In this document: positions 44,901 through 56,354 of the stretch, piece by piece
Position numbering within the stretch: the first letter of the stretch is position 1
Layout of the letters: every line of letters begins with the position of its first letter
DNA from: Mytilus californianus
Lineage: Eukaryota; Mollusca; Bivalvia; Mytilida; Mytilidae
Direction: 5' to 3'
Assembly: GCF_021869535.1 (NCBI RefSeq)
Contig: NW_026262701.1
Location: forward strand, 51,277,278 to 51,341,277
Length of the DNA: 64,000 bases
Program-made: the position numbers and the translations under genes
The notes under the pieces: model-generated
What the model saw: only the letters and a program-made list of their open reading frames with translations
The model's database searches: none
Told to the model about the DNA's origin: nothing

Positions 44901-47900
44901 TTTAACTTCTAAATGCTATGATTTTATTATTTTAAAGGTCTTTTGTAAAGAAAACAATAACAGTGCTAGGAAGTTATGCAAAAATCAGATGTAAGCAGTC
45001 ATTTCTATCAAACTTTTAGTGAATTTATGCACCAGACTGATATCTTCATAAATACAACTTTTGCAAATATGGCTTTGTTTAAACACTTCTAGTTCATATA
45101 TTAACTAACTTATGTTAGATATATGGTTAGGGATGATACTGTTGTAACATGAATTCTAAACTGACCATTTGAGGCAGAAATTATGAACTTTCATTGACAA
45201 ATAGGCATACAGTAAGATGTGGACTGGAGACACAGGTAGGATTGGATACTTTGTATAATCTTGAATGTTGGAATGATTAACTACTAAACATTACATTTAT
45301 AGTATTTCAAAATGCTTTCAATTTGTTATCAGAATAGTGTCAAACAGGTTTTAGACAGTTCATGTCAGAAAACATGCACATAGGGTAAGCTGGCAATAAT
45401 TAAAGTCTTGTTTTCAAATTCTTTAAAAAATTGAAACAGGGGTAGGGGTATATAATGTACTGTAAAAGGAAACTTAGAGTATATGCAGTGATTTCTTTAA
45501 GGCTATAATTCTGATAAATAAGTATTGTTGTGAGAAAAAGTGTTTTTAGAGAGTTTTCTATTTGAAAAAATGTTTGTATAGGTTGCACTTTGTAAATACA
45601 GCTGTTTCTCAAACCGCGCCTCTTTTGGGGAGATATTTAATATTCATAGATATGTTAATTTGTTAACGTACTGGTTCCCATTTATGATCTCTGTGTTTCA
45701 TTTCATAGAGACATCACTTGGGAATGTAACCAGTATAGAAAAACATGGTAGCGCCTAAATTTTAATTCTTAGGAGGTCCAAAAATGGAGGTAAGGGTAGT
45801 ATAGAATTTTAGTATAAGTTTAAACTCTTAGAAGTTCCAGGCATATAAATGTTGAAAATATGCCGCACAGCCCTATATTTTGACCTTTGAATAAAATGGT
45901 AGTGCATATAAACTTTCCGTTCTAGGATATTATTTTTCCCGAAACTTCATAGTAAAAGTGTCACAGTTTTAGCCGCAAAGGAAGTTCCTATGGCAAATTG
46001 CATTGTCTATATTTACAGAATTGCAACCTATATAGGGTTAAAAATTAGAACATACAGAATTTCACAAAATCTTGTTTATCTCAGATTTTGAAGAATTTAA
46101 CTCAAATATGAAGTTTTATAAATATTTCATGAAGATTCTGATTGAGAAAATCCTGGGCCTAAACTATGATGAGTCAGCATAAATTCACAGTTTACAGTAT
46201 GCATTGTTTACTTAAAGCCCTGAATTAAAAATAAATTCATAATATATGCCTATTTGTAATATAAATTGTTAAGAAGTGCTTATATTTACTCTTCGCAGTC
46301 ATTGCAACTCATTGATCCTTCTTAAATATTTTAGGTGGGGTGTTTTTGTCCTGTCGATAACCCAAAAGTAAGCTGTAACACCTAAATGTGCTTTTTTGTG
46401 ACTGCGGCATAAAAAGTACAAGCTAGAATTACAAAAAGACCTCAGTAAAACTTACAATAGTGTGTTCTATCCTAAATATGTACCAAATATTCCACATTGC
46501 TAGAAACAGGGAAAGATTTTAGGAAATGTGAGGCCCCAGGGGCAAAAAACAGAGAAAAATGCCTTCCCCTGGGTCATAAAACAGATAATTTAACTTCTAA
46601 ATGCTATGATTTTATTATTTTAAAGGTCTTTTGTAAAGAAAACAATAACTGTGCTAGGAAGTTATGCAAAAATCAGATGTAAGCAGTCATTTCTATCAAA
46701 CTTTTAGTGAATTTATGCACCAGACTGATATCTTCATAAATACAACTTTTGCAAATATGGCTTTGTTTAAACACTTCTAGTTCATATATTAACTAACTTA
46801 TGTTAGATATATGGTTAGGGATGATACTGTTGTAACATGAATTCTAAACTGACCATTTGAGGCAGAAATTATGAACTTTCATTGACAAATAGGCATACAG
46901 TAAGATGTGGACTGGAGACACAGGTAGGATTGGATACTTTGTATAATCTTGAATGTTGGAATGATTAACTACTAAACATTACATTTATAGTATTTCAAAA
47001 TGCTTTCAATTTGTTATCAGAATAGTGTCAAACAGGTTTTAGACAGTTCATGTCAGAAAACATGCACATAGGGTAAGCTGGCAATAATTAAAGTCTTGTT
47101 TTCAAATTCTTTAAAAAATTGAAACAGGGGTAGGGGTATATAATGTACTGTAAAAGGAAACTTAGAGTATATGCAGTGATTTCTTTAAGGCTATAATTCT
47201 GATAAATAAGTATTGTTGTGAGAAAAAGTGTTTTTAGAGAGTTTTCTATTTGAAAAAATGTTTGTATAGGTTGCACTTTGTAAATACAGCTGTTTCTCAA
47301 ACCACGCCTCTTTTGGGGAGATATTTAATATTCATAGATATGTTAATTTGTTAACGTACTGGTTCCCATTTATGATCTCTGTGTTTCATTTCATAGAGAC
47401 ATCACTTGGGAATGTAACCAGTATAGAAAAACATGGTAGCGCCTAAATTTTAATTCTTAGGAGGTCCAAAAATGGAGGTAAGGGTAGTATAGAATTTTAG
47501 TATAAGTTTAAACTCTTAGAAGTTCCAGGCATATAAATGTTGAAAATATGCCGCACAGCCCTATATTTTGACCTTTGAATAAAATGGTAGTGCATATAAA
47601 CTTTCCGTTCTAGGATATTATTTTTCCCGAAACTTCATAGTAAAAGTGTCACAGTTTTAGCCGCAAAGGAAGTTCCTATGGCAAATTGCATTGTCTATAT
47701 TTACAGAATTGCAACCTATATAGGGTTAAAAATTAGAACATACAGAATTTCACAAAATCTTGTTTATCTCAGATTTTGAAGAATTTAACTCAAATATGAA
47801 GTTTTATAAATATTTCATGAAGATTCTGATTGAGAAAATCCTGGGCCTAAACTATGATGAGTCAGCATAAATTCACAGTTTACAGTATGCATTGTTTACT

Positions 47901-49404
47901 TAAAGCCCTGAATTAAAAATAAATTCATAATATATGCCTATTTGTAATATAAATTGTTAAGAAGTGCTTATATTTACTCTTCGCAGTCATTGCAACTCAT
48001 TGATCCTTCTTAAATATTTTAGGTGGGGTGTTTTTGTCCTGTCGATAACCCAAAAGTAAGCTGTAACACCTAAATGTGCTTTTTTGTGACTGCGGCATAA
48101 AAAGTACAAGCTAGAATTACAAAAAGACCTCAGTAAAACTTACAATAGTGTGTTCTATCCTAAATATGTACCAAATATTCCACATTGCTAGAAACAGGGA
48201 AAAATTTTAGGAAATGTGAGGCCCCAGGGGCAAAAAACAGAGAAAAATGCCTTCCCTGGGTCATAAAACAGATAATTTAACTTCTAAATGCTATGATTTT
48301 ATTATTTTAAAGGTCTTTTGTAAAGAAAACAATAACTGTGCTAGGAAGTTATGCAAAAATCAGATGTAAGCAGTCATTTCTATCAAACTTTTAGTGAATT
48401 TATGCACCAGACTGATATCTTCATAAATACAACTTTTGCAAATATGGCTTTGTTTAAACACTTCTAGTTCATATATTAACTAACTTATGTTAGATATATG
48501 GTTAGGGATGATACTGTTGTAACATGAATTCTAAACTGACCATTTGAGGCAGAAATTATGAACTTTCATTGACAAATAGGCATACAGTAAGATGTGGACT
48601 GGAGACACAGGTAGGATTGGATACTTTGTATAATCTTGAATGTTGGAATGATTAACTACTAAACATTACATTTATAGTATTTCAAAATGCTTTCAATTTG
48701 TTATCAGAATAGTTTCAAACAGGTTTTAGACAGTTCATGTCAGAAAACATGCACATAGGGTAAGCTGGCAATAATTAAAGTCTTGTTTTCAAATTCTTTA
48801 AAAAATTGAAACAGGGGTAGGGGTATATAATGTACTGGTAAAGGAAACTTAGAGTATATGCAGTGATTTCTTTAAGGCTATAATTCTGATAAATAAGTAT
48901 TGTTGTGAGAAAAAGTGTTTTTAGAGAGTTTTCTATTTGAAAAAAAATGTTTGTATAGGTTGCACTTTGTAAATACAGCTGTTTCTCAAACCACGCCTCT
49001 TTTGGGGAGATATTTAATATTCATAGATATGTTAATTTGTTAACGTACTGGTTCCCATTTATGATCTCTGTGTTTCATTTCATAGAGACATCACTTGGGA
49101 ATGTAACCAGTATAGAAAAACATGGTAGCGCCTAAATTTTAATTCTTAGGAGGTCCAAAAATGGAGGTAAGGGTAGTATAGAATTTTAGTATAAGTTTAA
49201 ACTCTTAGAAGTTCCAGGCATATAAATGTTGAAAATATGCCGCACAGCCCTATATTTTGACCTTTGAATAAAATAGTAGTGTATAAACTTTCCGTTCTAG
49301 GATATTTTTTTTCACGAAACTTCATAGTAAAAGTGTCACAGTTTTAGCCGCAAAGGGAGTTCCTATGGGAAATTGCATTGTCTATATTTACAGAATTGCA
49401 ACCT

Positions 49405-49847
49405 GTATCGTTTGTTATTGTTTTAGTTGTACATGTCTTCAAATTTATTTACTATTATACCATTAAATGTTGGTTGACTAATAATGCCCTTATCGTATTT
49501 ACCCTTCAAAACTTAAAATACTTGATTGACATAATGTTTTGTGGGAGACCGTTCGCATGTTGACATATAAGTATCTTTTTGCTTTATGATCATATTATAT
49601 GTATACTTATACTCGTTTTACTATTTTGAATTTGTAGAAAACATATACAATTAAGAATAGTCTTTTAAAATGCCAACAGTATTTTCGTCTTTTAAATTTA
49701 TAATTTTCTTTTATTTCTCTTTCTCTCACATAACATGTATAGTATAAATAGTCAATAAACCTCGAAACGATTATTAGAAGTTTGTTCCTGACCCTGCTCA
49801 TTGCTTTAAGTAATATCTGAATTCTTTTTCTTTTTTTTTTTTTGCTA

Positions 49848-49850
<3 letters not shown>
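49405..49850. other. Right flank of the array
   Basis: Starts GTATCGTTTG immediately after the last X. No gene seen. The small frames at 49378-49563 (plus) and 49607-49852 (minus) have no motif. Confidence 0.4.
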
Positions 49851-49884
<34 letters not shown>

Positions 49885-49905
49885 ATATATATATATATAT
49901 ATATA
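49851..49905. repeat. (AT)n microsatellite
   Basis: About 27 AT units with one interruption (atctatat). Length will be polymorphic. Confidence 0.9.
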
Positions 49906-52619
49906 AATCAAGGTTGATGATTGAAACTAAAACTAATCACATGTCGATATTTATTTACAGATGCACTGAATTAAAATCACTGTCGTAAATGCTTAAGAAA
50001 TTTGTCATAACTTTTTATCTCCCCATTACATAGCGTAACAATGATAGCTATATGTACAGTAGGCATACTTATTGTAAAAACAAATATGATAGCTAAAGTA
50101 TGTTCTTTTGTTATTCAAAATATATGAAAAGGGTGGGGTATTGGATGTCTCAGCTGCTCACCCCTACCTTGAAAAGGCCGAAGTGCCACCGCCGCCGCCC
50201 CTTCAGATAAAGACTCAGGATAAGGATTCCCGTGTAAATTAATATTAACCGAAAATAAGATTTGGATATATCTCCGTTTTTCAATGTTTTTGTTGCCTTT
50301 GGATTATACAAAGCATATGCTAAGTATAAATATCTATAACTTAAGAGAAAAGCATGTGCTGTGTTTCCTATGTTTTCATGTATAAAATCATTAAAAATGT
50401 ACGTAACAGTGAGCGACTGGATGTAGAAGGTGAGACAATCACGTGTGTGTTTACAAAATTTCAGGAGTTTTGACCATTAATAGATTAGTGTTACCTGTGT
50501 ACCGACATGCATGATTGGTAACCAGGCAAAATCTAATTACTAAAATAAAGAGTTCAAATCCAACACTCTACGAGATTAAAAGACATTTATTAGGTTTCGA
50601 ATTCTCCCAACCAATCAACGAACATAACTATTATAGAGTCAGTAATATCTTCCAATCAGATAGTAAGTAGCATTTAGCCCGTAGACTGTGCATTGTTCAA
50701 CTCTTAATACCGTCTCCGAGCAGACGGTAAAAAGTCCTAACAAAGCACACAATTTCATTAAACTGTCACAAGTACAAACTACTTTTCTAACAATAAATTC
50801 AAACAATAAACACTGTAAATGTACACGTTCTACAGTTGAAATCGACAAGCCAAGACACTCGGTTTTTGACCTCAATTGATTTGAGAATGCAGATCAGTAG
50901 CTAATAAATAATTAGTCGCCAATAAGATGGCAAGTGAGATGCATCGATATGATATACTAGAATTGTTATCATAAATATATGATATTATAGAGAGAAAAAA
51001 ATGCACAAAAAGCAGCAATAATAGATTGTAATAAAGTTTGTATTTTTCCCTTCTGCAGACACTTGCATGATCGACATACAGTCCACAATCACCCAGGAGG
51101 CGAAGCATAGAGGAACCACACATTTAAATTTTAAATAAACATGAATACACATATATGACAATAACCAAGTGCGTTTCAAAATACTTATGTGTTTTATCTA
51201 CAATAGTTTACCTACATAAGATATAAAGATAATGTTGAACACACGAAAGTTGAAAATCGTTCTCTTGTTTTTAAACCGTCACCCAGATTACCGCAACCAT
51301 TACTGATGACGCAAATCTTGTCGTCAACATGTTAAATGTGAACGTCGTTGTAATCTGTTTCACGCATAAAACTGAACAAATGAAAACTATGTCAAATGTT
51401 AAAAATTACCAGAACAGCTTCTGATATATTACAAATGTAGTAAGACAAATGTATTTGAGACTGTTTTCATGAAAATTAATAATGTTTTCAAATTGTAAAA
51501 ATAATGAGATTTTAAGAAAATGTGATTCCCTTCTTAAAGGTGCTTTCTCATGATTAATTCTCGAATTCTACAAGATCTCCAGTCACAGGCGCTTAGAGGA
51601 TTGGACCCTCCTTTTAAATTTCATTTTTGGAATTTAGTAAAAATTGGAATACAGGGGCATCGGTCATACAATACTCTTAACGTTAAATCAAACGATAATA
51701 GCAAAAATACGTTAAAAAGGAGGGGGGGGGGGATAAGTAAAAGTACTGAAGAAATGAAAAAAATTACTTTTATTTAAATTAAAAATTAACAAATAAAAAA
51801 GGGGGCATTTCCAAGCGAACGTGACTCCAATATGATAGGCTTGGGGCACTAATAGTCTTCGTACACTTTTTTCTATGTAAAGTTTATCTACTAGCGTAGG
51901 AACCAGGGGCAAAAAGAGGTACAAAACTATGCCCCCTCCAATTTTAAGCCAAACATTGAAACTAAATACTGAAAATGAAAGAGGACAATGACTAACTTTA
52001 AGACTGTAACACTATATAGAAAATAGTTTTTTTTGCTTGTCACTTTCAGAAGTTTGTCCCCCACCATCCCCCACCCCTTTTTCCACACACACACACTTTT
52101 CAGCCTACCCCATTCTTATAAATGGACTATTCCTATACGAAGGTATACACAGACGTGTCACCGGAAAAATCTCAGCCTCCGCGTAGGGGGCATTAGTTTT
52201 AACCCTTACGCTTGTTCGTCTGTACGATGTAAGAAAATTTGTCTTTTCTGACACAATGCGAAAATGCTTGATTTCTCGCTTTATTTCTTACAGCATAGAA
52301 TTCTCAATTTGTTCCCTGTGTGAATAAAAAAAACATCGCTACGGTCTCCATCGATTGGTCACCTCAGTGGAGGCATTGCGCTCTTCGCTTGCCTATTCTC
52401 TAATTCTACACCTGACAATTATTCTTATTCACTACACCGAAAAGCGGACGCAATGAATTTTTGTGTTGTATAAATGTAGATGGTACAATTTGCCACAGAA
52501 AGATTCACCTGCAAACTAAACAAATGCAAATAAATTTAATATATGGAATTTGGAATAGGTAACAGATTTAAGCTTCATAGTATCTGAAAACATTTAAGTA
52601 TGTAATAAGCCCCGTTTAT
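49906..52619. other. Non-coding DNA, no gene identified
   Basis: GC-richer patches (about 50170-50215, 52140-52210) are short and not splice-bounded. A small perfect hairpin, TACCGTCT-ccgagc-AGACGGTA, sits at 50708-50729. Homopolymer runs (51722-51732 G) and gggggcat-type repeat pieces (51800, 52183) suggest fragments of dispersed repeats. Confidence 0.35.
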
Positions 52620-52624
52620 TTACC

Positions 52625-52800
52625 AGCAGGTGCGGATTCAAGCGGGAGCGCACTTGCCACCCCCCCCCCCCATTTAAAAAAGAAAAAAAATGTGTAATAA
52701 AGGTACATTTACAGCCAATTTTGCGTCAAAATAAAATCCTCTAATGCCTAATTTCAAGGAGCCCCCCATCTAACACCAAAGCATGCATGGATCTGCGTCT
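52625..52800. repeat. Short repeat with inverted GGATTC/GGATCT ends
   Basis: Left end ggtgcggattcaagcggg, right end atgcatggatctgcgtct, with a run of C (52660-52672) inside. It resembles the element at 26155-26325 in size, ends and homopolymer content. Confidence 0.35.
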
Positions 52801-53074
52801 AACCTTTGACCTTTATGAATGTTCGGATCGGTTTAGCATCGGGTAATTTTTAAACGTGACCTACTGGCGCCCAATTTTTCGACTAAACTATGATATAAGT
52901 GTATTGTGAATTGTGCCTTGCAAGTTACTATTTTATCGCTCTGGAAAAGTCCAATTATTCACTGATACATCACTGAGTGACATAATGTATCGTACGAGGA
53001 AAATGAAAACATTATGAATGATTCTCAAGTTATGAACTGAGGAAAAACATGACACATTCGAAAAATGATTGAAA

Positions 53075-53150
53075 TGACATTCGGTAAATTTTGAATTTTG
53101 AATTCTGAATGATCCTTCTCGGCTTTTGTAGAAAAGTTATTGTTTATTAA
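53075..53150 (-). repeat. Dispersed repeat, inverse copy of 28085-28165
   Basis: Contains aattttgaattttgaattc and gatccttctcggcttttgta, the reverse complement of the plus-strand segment near 28110-28160. No boundaries of a known element are visible. Confidence 0.45.
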
Positions 53151-53229
53151 TACATTATAGCTTAATATAAAGTTGACTCTTTTGAATATTGATATTAGAA
53201 GAAATAAAATCTGACTTTATGATTAAAGT

Positions 53230-53850
53230 ATTGATAAGATTTACAGTGTTATAAAATAATGGGGGAAAAACAACAACAAGCTAATTCCATAAAACATTGT
53301 CTGTGGGATTTTGAACAAAGTTTAAGTAACATGTTATTTTTATATCCGTAAAATGTTGAATAAAGTATCAGTATGAATATTGATTAAAGTGAATGGCAAA
53401 ATATTTTATAGGAAACATTTAGCCGATATTTGTCAGATGTTAAATGTAAAACGTTTTAATTTTACGTTTTAAAACATTAATTTTTATTCAAATAGCAAAA
53501 CTATATTTTCTGCAAAACGTTTTTGTCAGAATGTTTTGGGGATATTTGGAAAATATTTACTTTAAATGTTTTAACAACACAAAATACCTAATGAAGATAA
53601 TATAAATTTTGATATTATACAAATATGTGCGGTATATTTTAAAACAATATTCGAAAACGTGAATAAAAGATATTAACAAACAATATTGTTTGGATGTTGT
53701 AAAAACATTTTACTTTAATGTTAGAATTAAAACATTACAATAAACATTCTTTTGATGTTCAAATGATATATTATTGCAATGTTTTCTGAAAGACGTCCTT
53801 ATGACATTTAAAAAATGTTTTAAAAATGTTATGTGTTTGCTGGGTTAAGC
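53230..53850. repeat. Degenerate AAAACATT/AATGTTTT-rich element
   Basis: The words AAAACATT, AATGTTTT, AAAACGTTTT and their complements recur at irregular 30-60 bp spacing on both strands. The block ends with aatgttatgtgtttgctggg. A closely similar style of element, with scattered AACGTT words and a GTTTGCTGGG end, is abundant in fish genomes. A relation is a guess. Confidence 0.4.
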
Positions 53851-54003
53851 TGAAGTCTGCACAGTTTATTATTTTTGCGCATATTTGATACTATGTTTCT
53901 TGTTTCAGCATTCCCGCTCTAAATAACTGATCAGACTTTCACATTATTATCAAATAATTTTATTCAAAATGATGTTATTTTGAACCTCTTGATGTAAGTT
54001 TAC

Positions 54004-54117
54004 CTGGACTGAAGGGTCGGTGTGAACTATTGCCACCACTTTGCGTCCGTCTCCCGCCCGTCGTATACTTTTTATTTTGCCCTTTTTAAGACGCCCTGCC
54101 TTTTTTCGTAAGTCCAT
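54004..54117 (-). CDS. Candidate minus-strand coding exon, unknown protein
   Basis: From an ATG at 54117 (context ggcATGg) the minus strand reads 38 codons without a stop, ending in GTC CAG followed by the donor GTAAAC (phase 0). The peptide is basic at the start (MDLRKKAGRLKKGK, then SIRRAGDGRK) and ends in VVAIVHTDPSVQ. GC content is clearly above the surroundings, which is typical of real exons in this AT-rich genome. No polypyrimidine acceptor is evident upstream, so it may be a first coding exon. An in-frame extension to 54153 is possible. No family is recognised and no partner exons were found. Confidence 0.35.
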
Positions 54118-54796
54118 GCCTTTATTGCCGTAATATTTTGAATGAAAATACAATTATTCTACCTGTCTTCATATTTATGACAAGTTTATGACCCTCAGCT
54201 AATTAACATTTACAGCTAGTGTAATAAGTTGTGATTACAGATAATCCGCTTATCGACAAAGGATGGGTCATTAATCCGTTAATTAAACTTCATAATTTAC
54301 CATTAGCACATACTTACAACTTCTCGTCCAATCAAATTGCTTATATTTGCCTTCTAATTTTCATAGTACATACTTTTCCTGTATACTAAGTAACTAGCAT
54401 GAATGACCACAAGGGTAAGATTTCATTGTATCGTAATCAAGATATTTAAAACAAAAATTGCCACTGGCTATTTTGAAATAAAATGCTGTGTTCCAAATTA
54501 AATTAAATAGTTTGTAATTAGTTTTCACATTGATTTTTAAATATCCTGCTATTAAAATCTTTGGATCTAAAAAATGTTTTTGACAATTGCAAATTTTATC
54601 ATTTGAATAAAGGGTAATACATATGGTTCTTTATACCTTGATTAGAGTACAACGATATCTTAAAACTATGATAATGTATCATCCATGCAATTACTTTGTA
54701 CACAGAAAAGTGTGTACTATGAAACCTTGTGAAGGAAAATTAAAGCAACTTGGTGATAATTTTTTAAACTTTCTTAAGGAAAGTGATCTATTTCGT

Positions 54797-54872
54797 CATG
54801 AATTGATTGATTTATTGATTATTGGTTGCTTAATGTCCAGTGGCAAATATTTCATGCATGTTCAGGACGATG
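54797..54872 (-). repeat. SINE-like element M2, 3' end fragment in antisense
   Basis: Plus strand reads ttattgattattggttgct, then ccagtggcaaatatttcat and gcatgttcaggacga, the reverse complement of the M2 terminus (cgtcctgaatatgcatgaaa ... ccactggacgttaagcaacc + CAAT tail). The apparent frame across it is repeat-derived. Confidence 0.65.
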
Positions 54873-55461
54873 TCATGAATTGAAAAACTGTGATTATGTC
54901 TGAAGATAATGTGCCACCTATATATATATATATTTATAAACATATTCTGATAAATCTTTTAGTTTTTACTTTGAACTAATAAAAAAAAAAAACAACACAA
55001 AACCTATAATCTCTGATCTATTTGTAGTTGCTTTTTAATGCCTATCTGCTAGACTATATCTTTGGGGACAAACTATCTATATGTTTCAAATTTATTATAG
55101 CTTTAGTTTTACTGTGAAATTAAAAAAATGTTTTCAAAACATGTAAAGCTTCCACTGCAATTTAATTATTGCCTGCTTTTGGTCAATTTATTTTGTCATC
55201 TTACCTTGTAAGAAGAACATGTATAGTAAAACACCGCTTTATATCAGTATACATACTTACACCAGCAGCTACCATCCATTCATTCTGGAGTGAAGGGCTT
55301 TTTGAAATCACATATTTTACAATGATACTAGTGAGTAGATTTACAAAATTCGTTAATGAGCTCCGTTTTACAAACACCTGTGATACAAGAAGTCAGCCAA
55401 AATAAACTATCAATAGACCAATTAAAAGATTACTCGAGTTGTAAATATGTGCTAAATTGGA

Positions 55462-55551
55462 TAGTCTATGGAAAGGTATATACTATGAAATTAAGAGCTT
55501 GGGGCAAGCCCCTCGCTCTAAATTTCATAGTATATACCTTTCCATAGACTA
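55462..55551. repeat. 90-nt near-perfect hairpin
   Basis: The arms TAGTCTATGGAAAGGTATAT...GAAATT (55462-55492) and AATTTC...ATATACCTTTCCATAGACTA (55521-55551) are perfectly complementary over 31 bp. The 28-nt middle continues to pair (AGAGC with GCTCT, then GGGGC-AA-GCCCC), leaving only a small TT/TC bulge and a 2-nt turn. It could be a tiny foldback repeat or give a microRNA-like precursor if transcribed. No flanking duplication is obvious. Confidence 0.8.
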
Positions 55552-56354
55552 ACCTAGACTTGTAATAATTTTTCTCATTAAATTCGGTCAGTCAGCATTT
55601 CAATTTCAATGTTTCTCAAAAGATGACAATTTGCGTTAGATGTATCCGTAGATCGTCTGTTGTTATGTCAAAGATTTTTTTTTTAAATTGATCTTTTTAA
55701 CTAGTTTTAATCCAGAAGAAAGTAAAAACAATGCTTGACTGTACCTTTCATTGTATATCTATATCCAAATTAAATTAATTAAAGCTGTAATCCATGATCA
55801 CAAATTGACTGCTTTGTTTACATTTGTTGAAAGCAATGTGCTTTTTTGGCGGGAAAATTCGGAAAACCCCTTTAACAAGAAACAGTTACATTTCATTGTT
55901 AAATATAGACAGTAAGATTTTCATTTTGATTAACTGCTAAGATTATTTCATTAAAAATGAATACTTTCTTGGGGTGAAACTGATAATACTTAATACTCTA
56001 CATTTAGGGGTGTGTAAAATGGAAAAAGGGGGGGGGGGATTTTTTTATGTATAATATTACAAATATAAGTTGAACAGTCTGAAAAGACATGGTTAAATGG
56101 ATTTTAATTCTGAAAAGCTCAATCTGGTTTATTATAATTTATTTAATATTTCTATCATAATCAGAAACACTGGGCTACATGTATTAGGTATTTCAAACAT
56201 ATATTATTGCCTTTATAAGAACATTCAAGACTATTAATAAGTATGTACCTGTAGTAAAAATACCCTGGTAGGGCCTTAAAATTTCTACTGGGCCCTTGGA
56301 AAAACGTATTGGGATCCAGGTTGGCCCCTGGAGAAAATGTAATTAAGGTATTGT

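Larger units (their letters stand above)
32576..49404 (+). repeat. Tandem array of 1.68-kb X-Y units (satellite-like)
   Basis: Unit starts (first T before AGGTTGCA) are at 32575, 34257, 37169, 38851, 40533, 42215, 43897, 45579, 47267 and 48956. Spacing is 1,682 bp, with 1,688 and 1,689 bp in the last two full units. One unit, 35939-37168, is 1,230 bp. Each unit is module X (450 bp) plus module Y (1,232 bp), so the array reads X-Y-X-Y-Y-X-Y...Y-X and begins and ends with X. Units are about 99% identical. Neighbours share variants: acatcaattggg in the three units starting 40533, 42215 and 43897, and a 6-bp insertion in the units starting 45579 and 47267. This indicates recent unequal exchange. 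The small frames of 61 and 70 residues repeated in the units are not convincing genes. Confidence 0.9.

Noticed and set aside
36990..47300. Repeated 70-residue minus-strand frames at the Y/X junction (for example 36990-37202)
   Set aside because: They span the Y-X boundary, have no motif, and recur only because the units are nearly identical. They are absent from the Y-Y junction.
32576..49404. The array as tandem LTR retrotransposons sharing LTRs (X as LTR)
   Set aside because: X has about 20-bp inverted ends and not short TG...CA ends. No primer-binding site follows X, no polypurine tract precedes it, and the flanking duplication is 2 bp and not 4-6 bp.
32576..49404. CRISPR-like or rDNA-type repeat array
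   Set aside because: Units are 1.68 kb with no short repeat/spacer pattern and no rRNA-like sequence. The genome is eukaryotic.
49378..49563. 61-residue plus-strand frame at the array edge
   Set aside because: It crosses the X/flank boundary, so the frame did not exist before the array was assembled there, and it has no motif.
54623..54883. 86-residue plus-strand frame
   Set aside because: Its C-terminal third is a reverse-complement fragment of repeat M2, and the rest has no motif.
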